Part shown: positions 1 through 6,499 of the stretch, one piece after another
How the letters are laid out: each line of letters opens with the position of its first letter
How positions within the stretch are numbered: position 1 is the first letter of the stretch
Assembly (NCBI GenBank): GCA_049646245.1
Contig: JBARVL010000447.1
Span: 1 to 7,828, forward strand
DNA: 7,828 nt
Direction of reading: 5' to 3'
Source: Crinalium sp049646245
GTDB taxonomy: Bacteria > Cyanobacteriota > Cyanobacteriia > Cyanobacteriales > PCC-9333
Notes under the pieces: model-generated
What the model was told of the DNA's origin: nothing
Database searches by the model: none
The model's input: the letters and a program-made list of their open reading frames with translations, nothing else
Position numbers and translations under genes: made by a program

Positions 1-47
1 CTGCAAAGGCTGTCTTTACCTGCTACCCCACTCTAATTTTTGCCTCC

Positions 48-1829
48 ATGCAACTGCGAGATTCCCTGCGCCGGACGAAGATTGTTGCCACTATTGGCCC
101 TGCTACCAGTAGCCCAGAAGTTCTACGTGCTTTGATTCAAGCTGGTGCTACGACGTTGCGCCTCAACTTTTCTCATGGTACTCACGAAGATCATCAGCGT
201 AGTATTCGCCTCATTCGCCAGACAGCTTTTGAACTGAATCAGCCAGTAGGTATTTTGCAGGACTTGCAAGGACCGAAGATTCGTTTGGGACGCTTTGAGA
301 CAGGTCCAATTTTGCTCAAGAAAGGCGATCGCTTCACTCTTACCAGTAACCCTGTCCCGGGAACAGAAAAAATTAGCTCTGTTACTTACGAACCCCTAGC
401 AGATGAGGTTCCCGAAGGCGCTACCATCCTCCTCGATGATGGCAAAGTCGAAATGCTCGTCGAGAAGGTAGACAAAACTACACGGGAATTACATTGCCGC
501 GTTGTTGTCGGTGGAACGCTTTCTAATAACAAAGGCGTAAATTTCCCTGGAGTCTACCTGTCAATTAAGGCACTAACCGATAAAGACCGCAAAGATTTAG
601 TGTTCGGTCTAGATCAAAACGTTGACTGGATAGCTTTGAGTTTTGTGCGTAACCCCCAAGACATTTTAGAAATTAAAGAATTAATTGCTAGTGCTGGTAA
701 ACAAACGCCAGTAATAGCCAAGATTGAAAAGCATGAAGCTATTGAACAAATGGAGGCAGTTCTCTCCCTCTGTGATGGTGCAATGGTGGCTAGAGGTGAC
801 TTAGGAGTTGAACTTCCCGCAGAGGATGTCCCCATCCTCCAAAAGCGGCTAATTGCTACAGCTAACCGCCTGGGTATTCCGATTATTACCGCAACTCAAA
901 TGCTAGATAGCATGGTAAATAATCCTAGACCTACCCGTGCTGAGATTTCTGATGTTGCCAATGCCATTATTGATGGTACGGATGCGGTGATGCTATCCAA
1001 TGAAACAGCAGTAGGTAGTTATCCAGTTGAAGCTGTGGAAACAATGGCGCGAATTGCTGTGCGGATAGAGAAGGAAAATCTATTTCGCCAGGTCAAAGAC
1101 AGCAGAAAATCAATTCCTAATGCTATTAGCCAAGCAGTAGGGCAAATTGCTGAACAGCTACACGCTGCTGCAATTATGCCTTTGACAAAAAGTGGCGCGA
1201 CAGCTAGAAATGTGTCTAAGTTCAGACCCCAAACACCGATTTTAGCTATTACTCCCCACGTAGATGTAGCACGACAGTTACAGCTAGTTTGGGGTGTGAA
1301 ACCGTTATTGGTGCTAGATTTACCGTCAACTGGTCAAACGTCTCAGGCGGCTATTAATGTCGCGTTAGAGAAAAATTTGTTGGTTGAGGGAGACTTAATA
1401 GTGATGACTGCTGGTACACTCCAGGGTGTCTCTGGTTCAACTGACTTGATTAAAGTAGAAGTAGTTACAGCCGTTTTAGGTAAAGGTATTGGTATTGGTC
1501 AAGGAGCAGTTAGCGGTAGGGCTAGAGTAGCGAAAAGTGCGATAGAAGTAAATAATTTTAAACACGGAGAGATTTTAGTAACCCGCAACACCAATGTGGA
1601 TTATGTGGAGTTGATTCGTAAGGCATCTGGCATTATTACTGAAGATGATAGCCTCACCAGTCATGCTGCTGTAATTGGGCTAAAGCTAGGTGTACCTGTA
1701 ATTGTCGGTGTGAAGAATGCCACTGAGGTAATTAGAGATGGCGCAATTCTGACGCTAGATACGCAACGGGGAATTATTTACTCAGGCGCAATGACAGCAG
1801 CTTCCGCAACTGAGGTGAATACTCGCTAA
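48..1829 (+). CDS. pyk: Pyruvate kinase, long form with C-terminal PEP-utilizing-type domain
   Basis: Cytosolic glycolytic enzyme converting phosphoenolpyruvate and ADP to pyruvate and ATP. The 593 residues open with the family's N-terminal signature (TKIVATIGPAT, 10-20) and RLNFSHG (38-44). The catalytic block IAKIEKHEAIE (223-233) holds the catalytic Lys225 and metal-binding Glu227; ARGDLGVELP (248-257) and TATQMLDSM (281-289) follow. The allosteric C domain runs to about residue 475. A further domain (about 478-582) carries LTSHAAVIG with His539, the swivelling phosphohistidine motif of PEP synthase and PPDK. Typical pyruvate kinases are about 470-480 residues, so this is the long form, like one of the two Synechocystis enzymes. 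Lys77 in GPKIRLG replaces the Glu117 of muscle enzyme, predicting K+-independent activity (inference from family knowledge). The ATG lies directly before the conserved N-terminus; no clear Shine-Dalgarno is seen. Only 47 bp upstream are in the window, so its promoter is not visible. Confidence 0.97.
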   Translation: MQLRDSLRRTKIVATIGPATSSPEVLRALIQAGATTLRLNFSHGTHEDHQRSIRLIRQTAFELNQPVGILQDLQGPKIRLGRFETGPILLKKGDRFTLTSNPVPGTEKISSVTYEPLADEVPEGATILLDDGKVEMLVEKVDKTTRELHCRVVVGGTLSNNKGVNFPGVYLSIKALTDKDRKDLVFGLDQNVDWIALSFVRNPQDILEIKELIASAGKQTPVIAKIEKHEAIEQMEAVLSLCDGAMVARGDLGVELPAEDVPILQKRLIATANRLGIPIITATQMLDSMVNNPRPTRAEISDVANAIIDGTDAVMLSNETAVGSYPVEAVETMARIAVRIEKENLFRQVKDSRKSIPNAISQAVGQIAEQLHAAAIMPLTKSGATARNVSKFRPQTPILAITPHVDVARQLQLVWGVKPLLVLDLPSTGQTSQAAINVALEKNLLVEGDLIVMTAGTLQGVSGSTDLIKVEVVTAVLGKGIGIGQGAVSGRARVAKSAIEVNNFKHGEILVTRNTNVDYVELIRKASGIITEDDSLTSHAAVIGLKLGVPVIVGVKNATEVIRDGAILTLDTQRGIIYSGAMTAASATEVNTR

Positions 1830-1837
1830 TTGCAATA

Positions 1838-1867
1838 AAGCCCCTTCCCTAAAGAGGAAAGGGGCTT
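1838..1867 (+). terminator. Hairpin downstream of pyruvate kinase
   Basis: Nine bases after the stop codon, AAGCCCCTT (1838-1846) pairs perfectly with AAGGGGCTT (1859-1867). Two further pairs (1847-1848 with 1856-1857) extend the stem past one bulged A. The strong GC stem sits where a terminator is expected, but it is followed by an A-rich stretch and not a T run, so it is not a textbook Rho-independent terminator. It could instead serve as a 3'-end stabilising hairpin. Confidence 0.55.
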
Positions 1868-1987
1868 AGGACAGATAAAAAAGCAATCCAATTGCTCTAT
1901 TGCAACAGGAAAGAATAATTAGGCGATCGCACCCCGTATATTTTTATACTGATATTTTTGTAAAGCTATTGCTAAAATATTAATAAT

Positions 1988-2008
1988 TAGTTGGCTCAAA
2001 GCTAACTA
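1988..2008. repeat. Compact 9-bp inverted repeat (hairpin)
   Basis: TAGTTGGCT and AGCTAACTA flank a 3-nt CAA loop. All nine positions pair in a plus-strand transcript if one G-U wobble is allowed. No T run follows on the plus strand; on the minus strand an AT-rich tract follows. The role is unknown. Confidence 0.45.
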
Positions 2009-2387
2009 TAGATGATCTTATCAAGCTTATTAGCATTGCTTATTTAAAATATGAATACAAATTATTTATGAAAAAATATTTATTGAAAATCATCATTTGG
2101 ATTAATTTAGCTTAGGATACATTAACTCTTTTTATAATTGATAATAAAAAATATTTTTACTTTAATTTTCATTAAATAGGTAATTTTTAGATGAATCATA
2201 ATTGCAATATAGCAACAGCATTTGAACTAAATAAATATTGTTTTAATTAGTAATAATTATTTAACTAATAAAATATTGAAGAATTACCAGCTAGTTAAAA
2301 GGCTAGGAATTTAAAATATTTAAAATCAACCTTTGAATGTTTTTAAGTAGGTCAACATAATTAAACCTCAAAGTGCTATTTTTTCAG

Positions 2388-2434
2388 CCCATAACCCTGA
2401 ATACACTCTTACTAAAGGAAGGGGCAGGGATGGG
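2388..2434. repeat. Inverted repeat upstream of the NADH dehydrogenase
   Basis: CCCAT-AA-CCCTG (2388-2399) is complementary to CAGGGATGGG (2425-2434): ten pairs interrupted by a two-base bulge, around a 25-nt loop. It is a GC-rich island inside an otherwise very AT-rich gap, about 100 bp before the gene start. It could be a leader hairpin or a remnant of a dispersed intergenic repeat. Confidence 0.45.
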
Positions 2435-2534
2435 TTTCTAACTTTATATTTCTTAACAGTCCTACTTTTGTAATTTATTTCAAGAAAAATTAGTTTACAA
2501 AAATTCAATTAACCAACTAATAAGAGCAAAGCAA

Positions 2535-3878
2535 ATGCCTGAACAATCAACAAATCAATCGGCTCATCACGTAGTAATTATCGGTGGTGGATTTGGTGGA
2601 CTTTATGCAGCTAAATCTCTGAAAAATGCGCCAGTAAAAGTAACACTGATTGATAAGCGTAATTTTCATCTGTTTCAACCACTGCTTTACCAAGTAGCTA
2701 CTGGAACACTTTCTCCTGCTGATATTTCAGCACCACTGCGGGGAATACTAAGCCACAACAAAAATACCCAAGTAGCAATGGGAGAAGTTCTGGATATTGA
2801 TCCCGAACAGCAGAAACTAATTTTGCAAAATGAACAACTAAATTACGACACATTAATTGTTGCGACTGGAGTTAGCCATCACTATTTTGGAAATGAGCAA
2901 TGGGCAGATGTTGCTCCTGGTTTAAAAACAGTGGAAGATGCTCTAGAAATGCGAAGGCGTATATTTATGGCGTTTGAGGCAGCAGAAAAAGAATCAAACC
3001 CAGAAAAACGTCGTGCTTGGCTAACTTTTGTGGTCGTGGGAGGTGGTCCCACAGGTGTAGAATTAGCAGGTGCGTTAGCAGAAATTGCTTACAGCACTTT
3101 GAAAAATGATTTTCGTAATATTGATACTACTGAAGCGCAAATTCTGTTACTCGAAGGTATGGACAGAATTTTGCCACCTTATCCACCAGAATTATCAGCA
3201 AAAACAGAGGCATCTTTGGTAGATTTAGGAGTTACTGTGCGGACTAAAACGCTGGTAACTAATATTGAAAATGACGTTGTTACAATTCGTCAGGGTGAAG
3301 AAATAGAAGAAATTCCTGCTAAAACAATTCTTTGGGCGGCGGGAGTTAAAGCTTCGCGGATGGGACAAGTTTTAGCAACAAGTACTGGTGCTGAACTGGA
3401 TAGAACTGGTAGGGTAGTTGTGCAACCTGACTTGAGTGTAGCAGGGTATCCAAATATTTTTGTAATTGGTGATTTAGCTAATTTGGCTGATAAAGATGGT
3501 AAGCCTTTGCCTGGTGTAGCACCAGTAGCAATTCAAGAAGGAAAATATGTCGCTAATTTGATCAAAAATCGTCTTGTAGATAAAAGCTTGCCTGCTTTTT
3601 GCTATCAGGACTATGGAAGTTTAGCTGTAATTGGACGCAATGCAGCAGTAGTAAATTTTCCTTTCTTGCGTTTAACAGGTTTTGTAGCGTGGTTGATTTG
3701 GCTGTTTGTACACATTTACTACTTAATTGAGTTTGACAATAAACTTGTAGTGTTTATTCAGTGGGGTTGGAACTATTTAACTCGTAAACGGGGCGCACGT
3801 TTAATTACAGGTAAAACTTCACTATCATCGGTAGCGGTTGAGGAATCTAATAATAGTCGTACACCTTTGGAAGTGTAA
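2535..3878 (+). CDS. ndh: Type II NADH dehydrogenase (NDH-2), FAD-dependent
   Basis: Single-subunit, non-proton-pumping flavoenzyme that oxidises NADH and reduces membrane quinone. The 447 residues show two Rossmann folds. The FAD site is VVIIGGGFGG (13-22) with Asp40 ending the second strand, then NFHLFQPLLYQVATG (43-57), typical of NDH-2. The NADH site is VVVGGGPTGVELAG (166-179) with acidic Glu207 at the second strand end, favouring NADH over NADPH (inference). The second FAD motif is FVIGDLA (309-315), followed by APVAIQEG (329-336) near the quinone site. Hydrophobic and aromatic residues 383-412 (GFVAWLIWLFVHIYYLIEF onward) should anchor it to the membrane. It does not resemble the NdbB/NDC1 branch involved in phylloquinone synthesis; among cyanobacterial NDH-2s it looks like the general bacterial type. 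The ATG fits the conserved N-terminus; the ribosome site is weak. It stands alone and is convergent with the downstream kinase gene. Confidence 0.94.
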   Translation: MPEQSTNQSAHHVVIIGGGFGGLYAAKSLKNAPVKVTLIDKRNFHLFQPLLYQVATGTLSPADISAPLRGILSHNKNTQVAMGEVLDIDPEQQKLILQNEQLNYDTLIVATGVSHHYFGNEQWADVAPGLKTVEDALEMRRRIFMAFEAAEKESNPEKRRAWLTFVVVGGGPTGVELAGALAEIAYSTLKNDFRNIDTTEAQILLLEGMDRILPPYPPELSAKTEASLVDLGVTVRTKTLVTNIENDVVTIRQGEEIEEIPAKTILWAAGVKASRMGQVLATSTGAELDRTGRVVVQPDLSVAGYPNIFVIGDLANLADKDGKPLPGVAPVAIQEGKYVANLIKNRLVDKSLPAFCYQDYGSLAVIGRNAAVVNFPFLRLTGFVAWLIWLFVHIYYLIEFDNKLVVFIQWGWNYLTRKRGARLITGKTSLSSVAVEESNNSRTPLEV

Positions 3879-3900
3879 GTAGCAATTGGGGTAAGGTATA

Positions 3901-3935
3901 TGCGATCGCCTTGTTTCTGTTTAAGGGCGATCGCA
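3901..3935 (+). terminator. HIP1-containing hairpin after the NADH dehydrogenase
   Basis: TGCGATCGCC (3901-3910) and GGCGATCGCA (3926-3935) are perfect 10-bp inverted copies around a 15-nt loop, starting 22 bases after the stop codon. Each arm contains a HIP1 octamer. No immediate T run follows, although the downstream DNA is AT-rich. A transcription end or 3'-stabilising hairpin for the plus-strand gene is plausible. Alternatively, two HIP1 sites simply lie near each other. Confidence 0.45.
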
Positions 3936-3957
3936 CCCTGCATACTTCTATAAAAAT

Positions 3958-3975
3958 ATAAAAATATATTTTTAT
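3958..3975. repeat. Perfect 18-bp AT-only palindrome
   Basis: ATAAAAATATATTTTTAT is identical to its own reverse complement. It sits between the two convergent genes and overlaps the left arm of the neighbouring hairpin (3970-3999). It supplies the U-rich tail for minus-strand transcripts of the kinase gene. Confidence 0.7.
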
Positions 3976-3999
3976 GGCTGATTTCGTTCATCCATAAAA
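3970..3999 (-). terminator. Rho-independent-type terminator of the histidine kinase
   Basis: TTTTATGG (3970-3977) pairs perfectly with CCATAAAA (3992-3999). After a single mismatch, TGA (3979-3981) pairs with TCA (3988-3990), leaving a 6-nt loop. It begins 31 bases past the kinase stop. Read on the minus strand, the hairpin is followed by a T-rich stretch (AATATATTTTTATATTTTT), as expected for an intrinsic terminator. Confidence 0.65.
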
Positions 4000-4029
4000 C
4001 TACCCAAATTTCCTAAAATTTACCAAAAA

Positions 4030-5853
4030 TCATTGAGTAATTTCTATCGCTGGGAGATATACCTGAAACTGGGTTTCTCCCACTTCACTAAATACATTGA
4101 TAAAACCGCCATGAGCTTTAATAATTCCTTGAACTGTTGACAGACCAATTCCTGTACCTTTACCAAACTCTTTGGTTGTAAAAAATGGGTCAAAAATTTT
4201 AGTCAATATTTCTGGAGGAATACCTGTTCCTGTATCCTTAACAGTTATGACCATATAGGAACCATCTTTAGCATCAATATTTATCTGAGTTTGATTTGCA
4301 TCAATCCAAACATTTTCTGATTTTATACTTAAATTCCCGCCCTCTGGCATCGCGTCACGAGCATTTATACACAAGTTGAGCAAAACTTGGTGTAGTTGGG
4401 TAGCGTCTCCCAAAATTCTCCAAGAAGGCTGATTGAGAATATGGGTAGTGATCTCAATAGATCGAGAAAATGTATTTTTGACAATTTGTTCAATTTCTTT
4501 AATTAAAGTTTCGACCTGTAAAATCTGACGTTCTCCCTCAACTCCTCGCACAAATGACAATACCTGTTTAACTAAATCAGCACTGCGTTCAATATTGACG
4601 GTTACAGTTTTAAACAAACTTTTACTTTGGTTGTCCTGAATCTTTGTTTCTAAAAGATCAACAGCCATCATTACTGGTGTTAAGGCATTATTTAAATTGT
4701 GAGCCATACCAAACGCCAGATTGCCCACACTTTCCAAACGTTGAGCGCGAAAAACTTGTGCTTCAAGCTGCTTCTTATCTGTAATGTCTGTTTGAAAGCC
4801 AACAAAGTAAAGTAAGTCGCCCATATCTGAAAAAACTGGGGAGATTTTTAAATCATTCCAGAATGGCTGACCATCTTTGCGATAGTTTAGTAGCGTGGCT
4901 TTCACTTCTCTAGCTTCAGCAATTGCCTGACGGAGAACTTCAATGGTTTTAGGATCAGTAGAATCACCTTGTAAAAAACGGCAATTGCGACCAAGAATCT
5001 CATCTGGTTGATATCCTGTAATTTTAGAAAAAGCAGGATTTGAATAGATGATTGGATGATCGAATTGGTGAGGGTCTGTAATTAATATTCCTACTGAAGC
5101 TGAATTAACAGCCTGTACAAGTCGTGAATTTTCCGCAAGAAGTTCGCTTTGTTTCTGTTGTTGTTCTGGGTTCTCAGTGCGATCGCTCTTAGCTAATCGC
5201 TCACCCTCAACCCTTTTAACATAATTATCAAAAAAATCAGCTAAAGCTGGCTCTTCCTCTATCAAGCTGGCGAGATAATCTATAGCTCTTTTGTCAGCTT
5301 CATAAGAAACTTCAGGGTGCGCTTCCATCCACCCATTACAAGTCTGAATATAAGCTATAAAAGTAACTAAATGTTGATAATTTTCGTATCCTAATATTTC
5401 ACGTAGCTGATGGCGACAGTTGACAGCAAGATCGTGTTCTATGGAAATAAAGATTGCACAACGCAGTAAACTTTCTTCTAGTACTGAGTTGAGATTGCAT
5501 AAGACATTAAGTTCACTTTTGTGTGTCCTCAGAACATTCAGATGAAAGTCTATTTCTATTGGAGTTGGTGGAGGTGAAGAGAGCAATTGCAGAACTTCGC
5601 GTCCATTCATTCCTAGAGGACGTAAAGAACAGCTATGACAGACTAGACAATAGGGAACCGGACAGTAACGTGAGAGGTAAGCAGAAAGTTTTTCTTTGAA
5701 CAGAGGAGAGAAAGGATTCAAAATATAGGCAAATAATGTCTGTTGCCAGAGGTTTTCTAACACCTGTGGGTTCTGAAACGCTGCTTCAAAGAAGGGAGGA
5801 AGGAAACCAAAATTGTTCTGGATCTCTGTTTGAATCTGCTCGCTTGTTCGCAT
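4030..5853 (-). CDS. Hybrid-input sensor histidine kinase: AhpD-like domain, LOV (blue-light) domain, kinase core
   Basis: Cytoplasmic sensor kinase of 607 residues with no membrane segment. Residues 1-210 look all-helical and AhpD/CMD-like. Glu54, Cys69 and His73 keep the AhpD spacing, but the first AhpD cysteine is Val66, while Cys72, Cys64 and Cys75 are added. A linker rich in Q and E (about 212-248) follows. Residues 250-360 are a LOV domain: GRNCRFLQG (288-296) with adduct-forming Cys291, plus Asn323, Asn333 and Gln354, the usual FMN contacts, and Arg292/Arg308 for its phosphate. The H-box is FGMAHNLNN (381-389) with His385; the N-box has Asn497; the ATP lid runs from DTGTGIP (540-546) through DPFF (555-558) to GKGTGIGLS (564-572). 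There is no receiver domain and no response regulator gene nearby. The ATG has AAGAG six bases upstream (5860-5864). Expected role: phosphorylate an unlinked regulator in response to blue light and possibly thiol redox state (inference). Confidence 0.93.
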   Translation of the reverse strand: MRTSEQIQTEIQNNFGFLPPFFEAAFQNPQVLENLWQQTLFAYILNPFSPLFKEKLSAYLSRYCPVPYCLVCHSCSLRPLGMNGREVLQLLSSPPPTPIEIDFHLNVLRTHKSELNVLCNLNSVLEESLLRCAIFISIEHDLAVNCRHQLREILGYENYQHLVTFIAYIQTCNGWMEAHPEVSYEADKRAIDYLASLIEEEPALADFFDNYVKRVEGERLAKSDRTENPEQQQKQSELLAENSRLVQAVNSASVGILITDPHQFDHPIIYSNPAFSKITGYQPDEILGRNCRFLQGDSTDPKTIEVLRQAIAEAREVKATLLNYRKDGQPFWNDLKISPVFSDMGDLLYFVGFQTDITDKKQLEAQVFRAQRLESVGNLAFGMAHNLNNALTPVMMAVDLLETKIQDNQSKSLFKTVTVNIERSADLVKQVLSFVRGVEGERQILQVETLIKEIEQIVKNTFSRSIEITTHILNQPSWRILGDATQLHQVLLNLCINARDAMPEGGNLSIKSENVWIDANQTQINIDAKDGSYMVITVKDTGTGIPPEILTKIFDPFFTTKEFGKGTGIGLSTVQGIIKAHGGFINVFSEVGETQFQVYLPAIEITQ

Positions 5854-6434
5854 TTGCTACTCTTTTGTTTATGATCAACAATTCACTATTGTTTGCTCCA
5901 TACACTAAGTTTTGTACCTTAGTGTCAGATGTATTCATTAAGTTTTCGGCTAAAAGCTGATTTAGTTGTCCATTGAAATCCTTACCAGCAACAGGCATTA
6001 CTTAGCTTAGTTGCTGGTATTGCAACCAGAAAGTTTTCTCTTAGCGATGTTTTATTGCTAAATGTCTACTACATAACAATATACACAAAACTTTACTTAA
6101 AGTAACCAATTTTAGATTGATTTAAAGATTTATTAAAGCTTTTATTTATTTTGCATAAATTCTGGGACTGTGTCGCAAATTATCAAATAAGTCACAATTA
6201 ATGAACAATTATCAATTACCTTATCACTGAGGTTGTGAGTTTGAAATAACGAAGGATTTTTTGATTTTTCATAATTCCAAGGCGCGGGCAAGCATTTAAA
6301 AATTTATCATAAATTGGTCAAGCTGATATTTAGTAGAGTAAAAGTAAGCGATCGCATGACTAGACTACTAAGTACAAGTTTTAAAATGTTATACCAAAAA
6401 TTATTTTTATTCAACTCAAGTATTCTTATAATTA
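5854..6434. other. AT-rich leader/intergenic region upstream of the histidine kinase
   Basis: No established gene is seen. It must contain the kinase promoter, but no -35/-10 pair could be chosen with confidence. It contains the AAGAG ribosome site (5860-5864), nested inverted repeats (5983-6029), repeated AATTATCAA words (6178 and 6207) and a HIP1 site (6348-6355). A minus-strand frame of 70 codons (5998 down to 5786) runs through the leader and overlaps the kinase start by 68 bp in another frame. It has no Shine-Dalgarno and no recognised similarity, so it is not called as a gene. Confidence 0.65.
5983..6029. repeat. Nested, mutually exclusive inverted repeats in the kinase leader
   Basis: TACCAGCAAC (5983-5992) and GTTGCTGGTA (6010-6019) are perfect 10-bp inverted copies around a 17-nt loop. 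The right arm can instead pair with the next segment: GTTGC (6010-6014) with GCAAC (6022-6026), or CTGGT (6014-6018) with ACCAG (6025-6029). This gives competing hairpins about 130-175 bases before the kinase ATG. It could be an operator with repeated half-sites or a leader RNA switch; neither is proven. Confidence 0.5.
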
Positions 6435-6466
6435 AAAGGTAAATTAACTATAAATGTTTTACCTTT
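6435..6466 (-). terminator. Terminator of the metal-binding lipoprotein gene
   Basis: AAAGGTAAA (6435-6443) and TTTACCTTT (6458-6466) form a perfect 9-bp stem with a 14-nt loop, 33 bases past the lipoprotein stop. Read on the minus strand, the stem ends in CCTTTTAATTAT, a short U-rich tail. The stem is AT-rich and therefore weak. Its position suggests the lipoprotein gene and the kinase gene are separate transcripts. Confidence 0.5.
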
Positions 6467-6499
6467 GATGTAACGATTTTTTCAACAGACCTAATGAAG

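Larger units (their letters stand above)
1868..2534. other. AT-rich intergenic region with no gene seen
   Basis: This stretch between the pyruvate kinase hairpin and the NADH dehydrogenase start is strikingly AT-rich and full of stop codons in all frames. No substantial reading frame, tRNA or recognised RNA was found. It contains one HIP1 site (1923-1930), a compact hairpin (1988-2008) and an inverted repeat (2388-2434). The promoter and leader of the NADH dehydrogenase must lie in its right part, but no convincing -35/-10 pair or NtcA site (GTA-N8-TAC) could be assigned. Confidence 0.7.

Noticed and set aside
614..835. Minus-strand 73-codon frame inside pyruvate kinase
   Set aside because: Lies wholly opposite conserved pyruvate kinase catalytic sequence and shows no recognisable motif; an antisense shadow.
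2441..2534. NtcA-type site before the NADH dehydrogenase
   Set aside because: No GTA-N8-TAC arrangement was found, so nitrogen control cannot be supported from sequence.
3773..3991. Minus-strand 72-codon frame over the end of the NADH dehydrogenase
   Set aside because: Overlaps conserved coding sequence and the convergent terminator hairpins; no motif.
5736..5960. Plus-strand 74-codon frame opposite the kinase start
   Set aside because: Antisense to the kinase N-terminus with no ribosome site or recognisable family.
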